From positions 17,857,001 through 17,921,000 of the forward strand of contig NC_090785.1 of assembly GCF_040054535.1 (NCBI RefSeq): DNA of 64,000 bases, written 5' to 3'. The translations under genes were made by a program, and so were the position numbers. Shown here piece by piece: positions 36,539-54,836 of the stretch. How positions within the stretch are numbered: the first letter of the stretch is position 1; each line of letters opens with the position of its first letter. Source of the DNA: Antennarius striatus (taxonomy: Eukaryota > Chordata > Actinopteri > Lophiiformes > Antennariidae). Under the pieces are notes generated by a model. It did no database searches and was not told the DNA's origin. It was given only the letters and a program-made list of their open reading frames with translations.

Positions 36539-37094
36539 GTTAGCATTTCCTATTTTAATTTGAAGTTTTTCCTCGTCTCCCGTCCCCCCCCCCCCCGTCT
36601 TTGCGGTGCCCGGTGAGGGTGTGCGCCTGTCTGGTTCTCATAAATGCAGAGATCAGATGCAGAACGACGCACAGAGGAAAACTGGGCCGTAATGACAGCT
36701 CGGGATTATTACATTACTGCTCGACATGAAATAGATCCGCTTTACACAAATAAAACTCAGCAAAGGTTCTATTTAAAATGTTTTTTAATCACACGATGTA
36801 ATTGCTGGGAGGAGAAAACAAATGAGGACTGTGTTTACGGCACGGTTGGTTTAGTTAGTGATGGAAATCTCTTGACAACAGCCGGGAAATGGAGAACTAT
36901 GACCAACCGGAATCACATGCTCTCTGTCATCAGAACCGGTTTGAGCGCCGAGGCCTGGATTTATGTTTATTCTTTCCCCAACTCGTCGTTTTCTGTCAAT
37001 ACTGTAACAAAAAAAAAAAAAACACACAAAAAAAAAGGTGATGTCTGTCTTTGCGCAGTGAAATGAAAGACACCCGAGAACGATAGAAATAGCC

Positions 37095-37116
37095 TGCGCG
37101 CTGCGCGCTGCGCGCA
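37095..37116. repeat. Triplicated TGCGCGC heptamer
   Basis: Three perfect tandem copies of TGCGCGC followed by A. This is an alternating purine-pyrimidine CpG cluster in otherwise CpG-poor DNA and resembles overlapping NRF1 half-sites. Confidence 0.7.
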
Positions 37117-37439
37117 ACTCTCCAGTGCCAGAGATTAGTTTTCCATGTTGTCTTCAGCGGTCAGCTCATAAATCTTCATCCCCGGGATTATAAAATGTCA
37201 GCCAAACGATGTCTGGCCCCCGTTGAGCACAACAGGAAGCTGCAGTTTTAGAAATTCTTAATCCGCTGCGAATCTTTTTTGTCGCATTCAAGGATGTTTT
37301 GGCGCATGTGTTTCCTCTTATTTCACAAAGGCGCACGCACGTCGGAAACAGGAGACCCAAATCCAATTTGGTGGGAGCCTCGGGTTTCCATTAATGCGGA
37401 AGTTTTGCAATTAGGTTTTCCGATCATTTTCCGATCAGC

Positions 37440-37460
37440 CCCCCCCCCCCCCCCCCCCGC
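37440..37460. repeat. Poly(C) tract
   Basis: About 18 cytosines in a row. Another C/G homopolymer lies at 40866-40899 (G) and one at 36588-36597 (C). Confidence 0.9.
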
Positions 37461-37683
37461 GCTCCACCGATGATTTGCGCATCCAGGATTTTTTTTTTTT
37501 ATTATTGATACACGGATAATTGGTTCGCAATTGGGAGTTTCGTTGTGTGTGTTCTCACCCATCCCGTGGGTTGTGAACGTTTTAGGGGATTGACAGGGAA
37601 ATAGTGAATGTTTTTGGAATGTTTTTTCTGCTTTTTGTTTATTTAAACATTAATGTTGTCATGACAAACACTCGTGTGAGCGT

Positions 37684-37690
<7 letters not shown>

Positions 37691-37762
<72 letters not shown>
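37691..37762. repeat. (TG)n microsatellite
   Basis: About 70 bp of TG. Further TG runs lie at 37868-37890 and 37988-38077 (about 90 bp). Confidence 0.95.
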
Positions 37763-37763
<1 letters not shown>

Positions 37764-37986
37764 CTAAGGGACTAGTGCCCAAAGAGTAATCATGACCATC
37801 CACAGGCGTCTGTCTGTCCTGTATATGTGTGCATACTTAACTGTGTGTGTGTGCATATGTTATTTGCATGTGTGTGTGTGTGTGTGTGCGTGTGTGTTTA
37901 TAAACAGGCCTGTCTGTCTGTAGCTCAGTGCTGAGTAGATGTGACGGCCCCTGATGGTTTGTTTTAAGTCTGAACCCAATGTAGAG

Positions 37987-37987
<1 letters not shown>

Positions 37988-38077
<90 letters not shown>
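37988..38077. repeat. (TG)n microsatellite
   Basis: About 90 bp of uninterrupted TG. Confidence 0.95.
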
Positions 38078-38080
<3 letters not shown>

Positions 38081-38494
38081 CTGGGCATTGGCTGCTGGAG
38101 CGGATGCCCACTCATTGCCAAATGTCAAACTTTCACCAGCCGATGGCCTTGACATGTGGAGTGTTTGAATACGCTGTGTGTTGAACACACTTAGTGTGTC
38201 GTGGCACTAATGGCTTGTGAGTTCTCAGGCAGGAATGAAGGCTCACCTTGAAAACACACCCTACGCCGAGACAATGACGTGCTAATTGTTTCCAACAGGA
38301 GTCACTCCAGCCTGAGAGCCTCATTTTGGGCGAGGTTTGTTGTTTCCCTGTTGTTCCTGTGTGTTTCTGAAGAAGTCAGTGGAGAAGAGGAGAGCAGAAG
38401 CTGAAAGCGTCCAAACATCTAAAGCTTTCTGCAACATGAACAATTATGGAATGACAAATTCCTTCGACTCTGACATGTTGTGTGTGTCCCTCTC

Positions 38495-38525
<31 letters not shown>

Positions 38526-38908
38526 ATCACATCTGCTCCTCATAACTTCTGTCTTGTCCCTCTCTTGGGGGGGTACAGCTGTCTGAGGTCTCAGACTGTC
38601 GAGCGCCTGCGTGGATCTTCTCATGGCTCCTGCAGCAGCTCCGATGGGACGGTCGTGCCGCTCTGGTCTCATCGCTCTCTGCCTGGGGGAGTGAGCTGAA
38701 GGTGTCGACCAGCACGTCTTCATCCTGCCTCTTCATCCACCACTGAAAGCGATCCAAACTCTGGTCCCAATCACCGCTGAGGGATATGTGTTTTTAATGT
38801 GATTTAGCTGCTGATGACAAAGAGGAAGTCTCACACTGTGAACCACATTAATCTCATCTGGCTGCTGCAGCATTCTTATGCTGTAATCAATCTATCAGCT
38901 GATCAATC

Positions 38909-38953
38909 AATTTATCCAAGGTTAGTGAAACTGACACTAACCTTGGATAAATT
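38909..38953. repeat. Perfect inverted repeat, 19-bp stem with 7-nt loop
   Basis: AATTTATCCAAGGTTAGTG (38909-38927) is matched without error by its reverse complement (38935-38953) around the loop AAACTGA. There is no flanking TIR element, so it is not obviously a MITE. Confidence 0.95.
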
Positions 38954-39206
38954 ACCACGCTTTATAGATGCATTGGTAAAGACAGTAGATGTTAGACCGC
39001 TGACGCAGTGTGAATACATAAACATTAGATCAGGACTAAAATCACATTTGAACAAAAATAAGGTAGACAAGACAAAAATATCAAAATATGATGACAATAG
39101 GAAATGTCTTATTGTCAAACAAATCCAGATACTAAATGGATTTAATGTTTTCTGTCTGTTGAACATCTGATTCTTGTAACGACACAGAGCCATGTTCATT
39201 ATATTA

Positions 39207-39431
39207 CAGTATTTTCCACGCTATAAGGCCTATAAGGCGCACATTTAATGAATGACCTATTTAAAAACTTTTTCGTGTATAAGGCGCATCAGATCTATAA
39301 GGCACACCTTCAATGAACGGCCTATTTGGAAACCTTTTCCATGTATTAGGTGCACCGGATTGTAAGGCGCACTGTTGGTTTTTGAGAAAATTAAAGGCTT
39401 TTAGATGCGCCTTATAGTGCGGAAAGTACTG
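39207..39431. mobile_element. MITE, TA-flanked, CAGTATTTTCC ends (copy 2)
   Basis: Same family as 19299-19535: left end CAGTATTTTCCACGCTATAAGG, right end (reverse) CAGTACTTTCCGCACTATAAGG, TA on both sides, and internal AATGAACGGCCTATTT-type sub-repeats. Confidence 0.82.
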
Positions 39432-40865
39432 TATTATAGAGAATATATAGAGTATTAGAGCTCATTCAGAAATACTAGAGATCAGACCTGTAGTACCTTA
39501 TGAGCAGAGGGTTTATGAGACCCTCAGAGACAAACTAAACCTGTTGCTTCTGGTCTTTTCAGTGAATTTAATCAACTGCACGAAGAAAGAAAAATACTAG
39601 CATCCTTTAAAGATATCATCTCTCAGATCCTCAGGTAGGCTGACCTTTGTGACCCTTTGGTCCTGGTCAGCCCTGAGGAGACACATCAGCCAGTTAACCG
39701 TGATCACTTCATGACCTGCTTCCCAGTCAGCCTTCACAGATGTAAACGCTTTTCTGCGTCGCTATCTTTCTTCCCAGCACCTCTGCTCTTTGGGTCTCAG
39801 CTCTGGCTGCTGTGAGGAGCTGGGCACGAGGCCTGGTACTACCGCCTCCCTCCTGCCCACAGTGTAGGAAGATTTAATGGCTCATGTGGCACGGCATCCA
39901 GCCTTCACTGGCTCCTTCTGCCTCCGCCAAGCCGGGTGGGTAACAAGGGATCAGGGCAGAAGGAGAGGAGAGGAGCGTCGTCTGCCAAGACGTAGCCTCC
40001 TCCTCTCACCACAAGTGTGTTGTGCATTATCTCCTCCATCTCCACCCCTCCTTTCCCTCACCCCCCCCAATCCTTCAGTTATCCCCTGCTACTCACCCTC
40101 TTCCTATTAAACACAGATAGATCTTCATCTATCCACACAGCTTTCAGAAGGCCTGCTAGGAATCTGGCTCCTTGACATATTGTTCTCACTTGTTTGTATG
40201 CCTAATTCTTCTTGATGAAAATTGCCTTGTCTTCTTCTGTCCCCCCACCCCCTCCCCTCCCAGACTGTCAGTAACTGTGTGGTTAATGGCTGTGGTGAAA
40301 AGAAACAAAAACAGCCGTAATTGATAATGAGAGTCAGACCCGGGATGTGAGCGCCTCCTCTCTCCCCACCCCCACGCCCCCTCGCTCTAATCAGCTCCTG
40401 AGACTGACGGCTCAGACGGGCAGCTCTGCCAAGCAGGACTCTTCCCAGAAGGATGTGGAGGGATGGAAAACTAATCCGCAGGGTGTTAGAGTGTAATTTC
40501 ATAATACCCTAATGTGTAACGTACCCATTATGTTGGACTGTTTGGATAAAATAATGTATAAATGTTGGCAAGTCCAGATCTGAGACCCTGCAGAGCAGAT
40601 TTAGCTGACTGTAGCAGGAGTGCGGACGGTGCTGAGGGCTCGTCTTGGTGTTGTTAACATGCATGTTGAGGGGAAGCAATGATTATTCGGGGGGGGGGGG
40701 GGGGCACCGTTATTTTGTGGGTGCACAAAAGTCACACACGTCTTTAGCTGTTTTTGTCCCACAGTCAATCCAAACACAAATATTTTTATCAAAGCCTCAC
40801 CACAGTGGAGGCAAATTATTTTTAGATTGCTTTGATAAATAAGGGGTTTCATATATCTGGATGTG

Positions 40866-40899
40866 GTCGGGGGGCGGGGGGGGGGGGGGGGGGGGGGGG
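40866..40899. repeat. Poly(G) tract
   Basis: A G-run of more than 30 bp broken by one C, followed after a short gap by an A-run at 40940-40954. Long G-runs can form quadruplex structures and are hard to sequence. Confidence 0.9.
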
Positions 40900-43662
40900 A
40901 TGTCTGAAAATGAAGGAGAAATGGGAGAAAGTTGGGGGGAAAAAAAAAAAAAAATCTGGCAGAGCCACAAAAGCTTTTAAAACAACATGTGAAAAATGTG
41001 CCGTTCTTTTAACAGTGAGCTTGTCATTTTTATTTGCCTCTTCAGAGGGTGGCAGCGGTCGTCTTTCAGGCAGTGCCAGCTGGGATTGGCTGCTGGCTGG
41101 AAGGAGCAGGCCTGGCCCCGGGTAGCACTCTTATTATCATCACCACACACTGTAATTCACATGTCAATCACAGCTCAGAGCGGAGGGGATGGTTAGGAGG
41201 GGCCGCTTCACTGGGGTGACGGGCCAGACTGAAGGAGAGTGGGTTGGTGGTGGTGGTGGTGGTGGTGGGGGGGAGAGACGTGCTGAATACTTCCAGCAGG
41301 TCCTAATCGGACCTTTCATTCCCCATCTCTGCAAAACGGTCCTGGATAGGGGTATGATTGGCTGTGTGGGGGCTGAACTGATGATGAAGACTGTGCTGGA
41401 CCGGCCGCTACAAGGAGAGGATTGACAGAGGAAGGTTAACCTGCCAGAGTTCAGCCAGTCTGTCCTGGCTCGAGGTAGACAGGCAGAACTGAGAGAAGAA
41501 GGACGAGAGAGGAAACAGCGCTAATCTAGCAAGAATTCAATGCTTTCATAGCCAGTGGTTAAAAAGAAAAAGAAATGACTGTTTAAGCAGTTGGTCATGC
41601 TTGGTATGAAATACTTGGAAATTAATTTCCTGCTTATTACAATGGAGTTTTTTAGAAGGTGAGTCATCAGCAAAATCGTCCAATATTAGGCCAAAAAAAA
41701 AAAAAAAACAACCAACGGGGCTGACTGATCGGGATGCCAGTAGATCAACAGCTTTATTCAGTTATTCTATCCAATTAAGAAAACAACAACGCCTCACCTA
41801 CAGTTCTAAACACCCCCACCCCCCCCACCCCCCAAAGGTCTGACATGCAAAAGCTGGTTCTCATTTATATGGAATGCTTTTGATTGGACGGCACCATCTT
41901 GTTTCACCAACACACAACCCACTGGAGCAGTGACCCTTCTCATTGGTTTTTTTTTGGGTGAAGTCTGAACATGATGAGAATAAAACAAGTGAAATACGAC
42001 CACCTTCTCGAGACCTCCAGTTCTTGACCACACGATCCAAAGCAGGCTGGTTTTCTGCTTTATACTGTGGCGTTGTCATGTTGACAACATTACACGGCAG
42101 TCAACCAAACATCCAGCTGAAGTCTTACGCCAACTAAGACGATACGCTAGATACACGTCTACCGGGAGATTGTAATTAGCATATCGTTTAACAATAGAGG
42201 TGAAAGGAGACAAGCGTTTTGTGTTTTGAAAGATGTGATTTACTTTGGCAGCGTGAATGAAGCCACATTGGAGTTATCCATTCTGAGGCGGCGCTGGAGT
42301 GCCGGCAGAGGTCAAGCTCATCTGAAGCTATTGAGATGTGCCGGGTAGGCTTTCAGTTCCTGCAGACATTGTGGATGCAAAGAAACCAGGCCAAGTTCAA
42401 CAGTCTCGCTTCGTAGGGTTTTCTCTGGAAACACATCAGAAATGAAATGTCAGACCCTTGAATGACAGACGAGAGGATGTTGAACTTCCTCTTCCTCTTT
42501 ACAGGTTAGCATCGGCTGGCAGCTGCTAGGCTGCCAGCGACTATTACAACTGTTAATCCGGATTTTGTTCTTGGTTGTTCGTCAATGCAAGAGTTAACGT
42601 GAATCAGACAACACACGCTGACTGATAATGCGATAGCTATGACCAACTCTGTCTCTGACGTGCTTTGGTGATGATTTAAGTGCTTATAACCAGGAGGGCA
42701 CTCAGTGGAGCAGATCCCTCCGCCACCGCCCAGCGGACCCCTTAATCAAATTAAACCGTCATCCAAATTCCAACAAGACTTGAACCATCAGCAGGGCTGC
42801 CCTGGGGCTTCTGTGAAAGCAAGTTCTAAAAAAAAAAAAGACAAAAAAACCATACACAAATCATCTGTTTACTCTCAAATCAAGTATTTCCTGCCACGTG
42901 CCTCACTCTTTCATCAAATTTCAAGAAAGTCTGTCAAGCAGTTCACGTCTATCTGACAAAATAAAGAAAAAACAATCTCTTTGCTAAAAGGAGCAACAGG
43001 AATGAACGAATCGGTACTTTCAACTGGATCCTCAGCGACGCCTGATGATTTGGTCCATCACATGACGACGCTTCCAAAATAAACTTTATGTTTAAACTAA
43101 CACGGTGCTTTAGGGACCTGAAAATTTAAACTTTGGATAGCAGTTTTCCAGAGTGTGACGTTTGAAAGGTGCCACCATCTCCATCTAGACTAGAAAAATA
43201 CTGACATACTGAAATTTTGCCTCCTTTTCAGTGAACGAAAGCTTAGTAACTTTACGAAGAGGTGAGTAAATGTCTTCAAACAGTCTAGTTTGGGAAGCTG
43301 AAGGAAAACTATTCACTGATATATTTACACAGCATCAATGTCAGGGCATGAAAAGTCAAACTTTTCAACACAGACCCCTGGAAATGTTACCTTTTTAAAT
43401 CCCCATGTGTTGTATAAAATGGAGTAATCAATTATTAATCCTGTTAACGCCCCCTTGAAGTCATCCAGCGTCTCTCAGATTGTCCTCACATGTGTAGAGA
43501 TGATTTTTTATTTTTTATTTTTTTCTGACTCAACAGCCCAGGAGTCTTTCTGAAGTCGGCAGAGAGACTGTAATTTAAATGCTGCCGAAATGGAGCTCAA
43601 GCGACAACATGCTATTTCAATCAAAAACCAGTTCGAGCTCCATCATCCTGCCAAAGCGTGGT

Positions 43663-43665
<3 letters not shown>

Positions 43666-43708
<43 letters not shown>
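43666..43708. repeat. (CA)n microsatellite
   Basis: About 42 bp of CA. Confidence 0.95.
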
Positions 43709-43710
<2 letters not shown>

Positions 43711-44808
43711 TCTGCCCTGCCAACCAGTGGCTTGAATTCACGATGCTGTGTGGTTAGCATTCTATCAGGGCCATGAGAAATGATTTATTAGTGGCTCCCG
43801 CCTGTATTTATGGATAATGAGCCTCCGTCAGTGTTAATAAAGAGATCCATTCTCAGTGTGGAAACACAGCAGCTCTGTAAGGGATTACTGTCACCAAACA
43901 ATGGCTGCTGCCCCAGAGATAGCCGTGAAGTGTAAAGACTGAACAGAGTTCAAAAGTCAATGTATTTAACAACTAGCTAAATTAACAACTAGTTCCATTC
44001 ATCCTCACTAATTATTAAAAACACACATCTTCACGCACTTATTGTCATCAGACTTTCAAGTCGGCTCATCCCTCTCTCCTCCTGAACCCTTCATCCATGA
44101 AACGACCAGAGATGTCTATCCTCCCATCTGTAATATATATAGTTTTTATACCTAACAGTCACATAGACGACCTTACCTAAACTTTCCAGGTAGAAGAACT
44201 GTGGTAGCCGTTGTGTTTTTTGGATATTTTGAACGGTTCTTTCCATTGAAACATGTTTAAGGTGAGTCTGAGGGGAATTTTTTAATCTTGTCAGGAAAAT
44301 AACTTCACCAAAAATCAACTCTATAATGCAGTTGTGCCTTTTGTTATTTTGATTAGTTTTATTTGTTGTGGTTCCCATGGAAACATGTTGTTTAGGTGTT
44401 TTAGGTTGGTTATTTTTGTCTAGTTTGTCATCTCACCACTAAATTGAACTAACTTTGGTGTGGCTGGCGTCAGGCGACTCTGATAGCTGTCCATTTTGAC
44501 CCTTGCATGTAAAATTAAATCCCCAGTAAAATCTCCACAGGAATGGGGGTTCTGATGCATTGATTGTTCAGGTTTTTGTTTTTTTTTTGTGGGGGGGGGT
44601 GATGTCTGGGGATTTACCATCTCCAGACGACTCTTGTTATAACCGTTCCTCCTTTACTGTGGCTCAGATGTTGGAGAAGACTAAAGCAGCCTGTTTCCCT
44701 CGTAGCGCCACTTTTACACTTTTATCTGTCTATATGTCAGTCACATGTGAGTGTGTGATGGGGATGATGAAAGGAAAGACACGGAGACGCACAAGCCCAC
44801 TGGTTGTG

Positions 44809-44811
<3 letters not shown>

Positions 44812-44876
<65 letters not shown>

Positions 44877-44959
44877 CATCATTCTGTCTCCCTCTGGTTC
44901 CAATCAGCCCATCCTCCTCCGTTAATGACACCTGATAGATTAATGACTGATAGAGAAAG

Positions 44960-45052
<93 letters not shown>
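44812..45052. repeat. (TG)n array pair with (GA)n extension
   Basis: TG at 44812-44875, unique sequence, TG at 44963-45022, then GA at 45023-45050. Confidence 0.95.
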
Positions 45053-45053
<1 letters not shown>

Positions 45054-45172
45054 TGTGTGTATGTGTTTTGTAGGGGCCCACAGAAAGCCTGCAATCAGAC
45101 AGCTCTCAAATTAGCGCTCCATAACTACATCCTGACCAGGGCTTAGAGTTTTCTAGTCCTTCCAGACAATCA

Positions 45173-45173
<1 letters not shown>

Positions 45174-45269
<96 letters not shown>

Positions 45270-45276
45270 ACACACA
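45174..45276. repeat. (CA)n microsatellite
   Basis: About 100 bp of CA with a few G interruptions at the right end. Confidence 0.95.
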
Positions 45277-45409
45277 GGCTATCACTTTCATCCACAGTAC
45301 ATCACATCACATTTGTCTTCTTTCTACCATGGTGAACTTTGACATGGTGAGAAATGGGGGTGGCGTTGGGGATGTCATCAATTTTAGCAGCTTACTCCAA
45401 TAGCCCCCC

Positions 45410-45411
45410 CC

Positions 45412-45506
<95 letters not shown>

Positions 45507-45545
45507 CCCTCACCAAGCACACACTCAGACACACACACACACATA
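45410..45545. repeat. (CA)n microsatellite
   Basis: About 92 bp of perfect CA at 45411-45502 and a shorter run at 45528-45542. Confidence 0.95.
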
Positions 45546-46737
45546 CAATCCAAATCACGATGATCCCTTGAGGTGTTGTGTGTCCTGTGAAAGCATCCTG
45601 TCTCATGAAGGACCACACACTCCGTCACAGATTTTAACACCAACCAGCAGATATTTGTTTTAGTGACCTTGAGTTTATATTGATAAATTCATTTTTCAGA
45701 GAGAATATGATTCATGAACCACAAGGATGCATGATTTATAGAAAGTAATTTAAAAGAAAACACACATTTTAACCAAAAGTAAAACATGCATTGAAAACAT
45801 GTCAAGATTAGAAACTAAGATGAACAAAATGTGGCAACGAACAATGATATTTATTATTAACGAATGTTAAATGATTTGCTGAGGTTTTTAGAAAACCCCC
45901 CAAAAAAAACAGTTTTTCATTTCACAGGGTGTTAAAATTTTATTCATGTAATGTATATCCTCAAAATATTCCTGCCTCGTATATTTAATGTCTTATTATT
46001 GGTCTGTCAGGCCTTAATAAAGCTTTATTAACCATGAATACATCATGTTCTTATAGGTTTTAGTTAACTCTATAAACCACCTTCCTGGACCAATATTCTC
46101 ATATCCATGATGGAGGCTGTGTGTTCCTCCTGGGGTCCACTCAGTGTTCCATTTGATTGTTTGTCATCAGGCGGATAGAAAAGCTGCTGGGCAGAGGTCC
46201 ATGGAGGTTGGAGACACGGGGCACATCTGTAGGGCCTGATCCAGGATTCGTTCAGAACTTTCTTTGACAATGTGAGATCAGGCAGTTTTCAACATTTCCC
46301 ATAATTACACAGAATCTACCGAGTGATGAAACTTTGTGGAGAGGTGGAGCGAGGGTCTGGAGAGCCGAACAGATGTCTGGATTGTTCATTTGGTGAATGC
46401 ATGAGTGTTTGTCTAGTTTCACTTAAGATCATCCTTTTGGACGCTAACGCTTTAGCTCTCATTTGTTCTCAGTCTCGATTCTGAAGATTTTGATCTTCAG
46501 TCGCTCATCACAGAGGGTCCTGGTGAAGCAGGTAGTGATAACTTGTTCTGCTCACCAGTGCTTCACTAGTAGTTGCTGAATGACAGTGAAACCTATGCAG
46601 GCCTCCTTTTGTTCCTGTGCAGACGAGCAACCTGTTCAGGGGTTTTCAGAGTTCATGCGGGGCTCCGGCCATTAGAGGTTCATCTGTCAGCTCTCTGCTG
46701 CACCAGACGGAGGACGCTGAGCCCCTCTCCGTCAATG

Positions 46738-46750
46738 TGTGTGTGTGCGT

Positions 46751-46787
<37 letters not shown>

Positions 46788-46938
46788 CGTTTGTGTGTGT
46801 GCGCTCTGCTCCTCCTGTGAACCTGACAGAGGTGACATCACTGAATCTGGAAATGATTCGAAGGCTATGATGCTATTGGCCACAATTCAGAGAAGGGTGT
46901 GTGTGTGTGTGTGTGTGTGTGTCTGTGTGTGTGTGTGC
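46738..46938. repeat. (TG)n microsatellites, two blocks
   Basis: Interrupted TG at 46738-46802 and TG at 46897-46938. Confidence 0.92.
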
Positions 46939-47942
46939 ACGCTCCGCTAACACTGAGTCAACATGGATGGAGTGTACATGTAGCGCTCTGGAGCCGTCTC
47001 ATGCTGATGAGGTCATTTCCCCAGAGTTTAACCTTCAGTAACTTTACAGACACGCGTCAACTCTCATCCCTCCATTCTTCTCGGCACACTTTCATCCTTT
47101 TCATCCGGTTTGATTCTTCCACCCTTCCCCTTTCTACCTGTGCCAGTTGCTTACCTTCATCACAAACATGTGTCTTCCGTCTCTTTCCTTTCTTTCAGTA
47201 ATATGCTACGTCCGCCCCTTCATTCTCAATTCATTCTTCAGACTTCTTCTGCACGTTTCAGGACTTCAAACAGACGGGAGTATAAAAACACAGAGAAACA
47301 CTCATTCCTCAGTAGATACAGTCATATGAAACAGATATACTTTGTTACTTCATAAATAATTCTGGCTGGATTAATGACTCCCAACAAGAAAAAAAAAAGA
47401 GTTTTCAGACTCAAATTGTTTGTGTCCAAGTCAAATTTAAATCAGTTTAATTAAGAAATTCATTCAGACCACAAGAATGAATTCTTGATTCTAAGAATTA
47501 ATTCAGAGCTCCACTAAAGTCAGCTTCCAGCATCCATTCATCCATCCATCCATGCATCCATCCATAATGGTGACATAAACAAAAAAGGTTTATTCACACT
47601 AAAAGCACAACATGCCACTAAAATAAAGTAAATCAGCTCTGGTTTAACTTGCTCATATATTTCATTAGTTTCTAACAGGGTTAGGAAAGTTTCCAGTGGT
47701 GCTACTGCAGACTGTCATGTCTCAGAACATTCCAGTGATAGTGACGTTTATTATTCTGGTCTGATGGCAACTTAAAAACTAACCAGTAGAGTCTGAATAC
47801 ATAAATACTTAAAATACCCCACGTGTGTTTATGGAAAAACCCGTCCAAACCCAGTTCTGATATTGATTGTCCCCCAACCAGAAGAAGAGAACTCCTTCAG
47901 CATGAAATGATTAGAAATCCCTGATGAGAGGATGAAGAAAGG

Positions 47943-47981
47943 CTGAGGAGGAGGAGGAGGAGGAGGAGGAGGAGGAGGAGT
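47943..47981. repeat. (GAG)n trinucleotide repeat
   Basis: About 13 units of GAG/GGA. Confidence 0.95.
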
Positions 47982-48411
47982 GCTATGGGAGAGGGAAGGT
48001 AGCTTTACAAGATGATACTTAGAGGAAATACTCATTTGTCACCCCTGTCTCAAAGCCACATGTGATTTCCAAAAGTGTATGTGTGTGTGTGTGGCGGGGT
48101 AAAGATCATGAGACGGGATGCCCCACGCTGCTCTGAGGGGCGGGGTGCGTCTGGAAGGTGCTTTGAAGCAGCATCTCTGGTCTGCGCCACACATCCACTC
48201 CTGAGGCACGGTTTTCTGTTTCACTGCCGTATCCATCTCTGTCTGCTCCCTCTGCGTTTGACCGCTAAACGTTCTCCCACTTCAGGCACATGGTGATTAT
48301 GGTGGGTCCACATGAAGACATGTCAGTGACGTTATGAAGCGGCCGGTGCTGTCTGACTCTTTGGTTCCGTTCAGCTCTGTGGCTCGCTGTTACCAAAGCA
48401 GTTTCAGGGCT

Positions 48412-48460
<49 letters not shown>

Positions 48461-48645
48461 TGGAGGCTGCATTTGGGGACAAGTTTGAGACTTATTAGTG
48501 TGAGATGGATCGTCCAGCAGGGGACAAAAGCAGATTTGTAGGTCAGTGGTTGGGCTTAGGTTTTGTGGTTCAACAAGTGGTTAGAGTGAGTCTCCAAGAA
48601 GGGAATGTATGTCTATGTAATGCCCACTTAAAGTGACATGAATCT

Positions 48646-48781
<136 letters not shown>

Positions 48782-48864
48782 CTCGGGAGCGCTGGAATGG
48801 ACAAAGTCATTTGTCACTGGCTCCATCACATGTCTGCAGTTCAAACCGATGACAAATCTATGAG

Positions 48865-48899
<35 letters not shown>

Positions 48900-50696
48900 G
48901 CTTGTGAGGATGATGATGTCATGTGTAGGAACTTTTTTTTTCTCACACTTCAGGAGGCCGGCTATGCCCCTGCAGACTTTCACAGTTTTTTGCTGACACT
49001 GCAGGCAGAGTGTGTGTTTGTGCTTGCATGTAGATGTATGTATTTTTATTGTTTTTATTGGACTTTTTGCTGCAGACCACAGGAAAACTTGCATGCATGC
49101 CTGCCAGCCACCATTAAGACGCTCGCTGCCTCTCTGTGTCCGTGCACAAAAAACATGGGTGTCCGTTTGTGTATTTTTTGCCCACTTTCAGTCTAAAAGG
49201 CACTAAAATCCTACCTAGGAGGCACGTTAGAAAGCTTGAGATGTAAACTGGATGGACAGCAAGTTTAATCCTCCGTTAATCAGCTCCTCGGAAAACTCAC
49301 TCAAGCATCAGACACTGCAGATTGCTCTGCCTCCTCCCCCGAAACCCGCTGTGTTTTTCCCAGTCATCACTTTCCTATCCCCAGAATTACTCCATTTCAC
49401 CCCCACCTGCCCCCACACCATGACTCCACCACTCATCCCTTGTTTCCTCTAGAACAAGGATGTACTGGCCTCCTCACCACCCCCTCTTCTTTTTTCTTGT
49501 CCTCTGGTGTGTGTGATGCTGAGAAGCCCTCAGGATTAAATCTAAGTCTTTTGTTTATCATCTCAGCTATTACTGCTAATGCTGAGGCCCCTTCTCTCTT
49601 GCTGGTTGTGTGTGTGTGTGTGTATGTGTGTGTCCATGCATGCATGTGTGGGCAAGCTCTCACATCAAACACAGCGTAAGACGAGCCCATAAACAGGCCT
49701 TCAGAACCACTTAGGATTTTCAAGGAAAGTCAGTTTTAGGGGGTGGGGGCTTCGCAGAGGGGCAGTTAGGTACAGAAATCAGCTGCTTTGTTTATGTACC
49801 TTTCAGTGGTGATTACCGGTCCAATCTGTCTGTTTTACAGAGGAAATATCATTGCTTTACAGAGTGCCTGTGTGCTGATGTGTGTGTTTGTGAGGCACAG
49901 GGATGCACATGGTACAGTTGCTGTGCAGAGGGCTGGAGAGATGCCACAGAGTTGCATGGAATTTGAGTGCCGGTGCAGCAGTAAGTGTTTATTTATGCAT
50001 GCATTCAACATTAACTGAGTCAGGAGAGTAAAAGCAGAGGAAGCACAGGACCACCACAGACCAGAGGACCGAGGATGTTGTGTGTCAGACATACAGTATA
50101 GCCTTGGCACTGGCCTATGTTTCCATGTAGTGTGAATTCAAGTGGGCAGACACACTGGCAGGTAGTGCCCAGCTTGAAGGAGGGAATGTAATTACATAGT
50201 GGAATATTCACATAGATGAGTGGGTTAAACACTCAAAATATGGCTTTAATTACATTACAACATTTTTGTGTCATGTACTGTAGAGAACAAAAATAAAGTA
50301 AAATAAATAGTTCAAGTATGATGAATGGATTTTTTTTACAGGATAAGTATGAGCAGTTCCTGTTCACTGCCACAGGGTGGCGCCAAAGCTAAACAAATCA
50401 AGTCTCCTGAGAGACAGTAAAGGCAACAATAAATTGTTTCAGAGATCATTACAAAAACAAAAGTCATATGAATTCGCCATCACATAAACTGCTTACGTAT
50501 AAAAAATATTTTAAATTTAAAATGATGTCTCTTTCTTTTGTGTCGGACGTCGCTTTAATCCCCTCCGGCCACCGGAAGCGCTGCGTAAATCCGAGGCTGT
50601 AAAGTGCGTCACACCGCTGAGCTGCTGCGCATCAACCTGTCCTCCATCGACTGTCTTCTCTCCATCCCTTTGCACAGCTAACGTCCGCAGACCAGC

Positions 50697-54836
<4,140 letters not shown>

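Noticed and set aside
40125-40502. 125-codon minus-strand open frame
   Set aside because: No recognisable protein motif, and the sequence is C-rich and biased. A chance ORF is more likely.
46070-46270. Minus-strand open frame with protein-like composition
   Set aside because: No recognised family, no convincing splice sites on both sides and no neighbouring exon.
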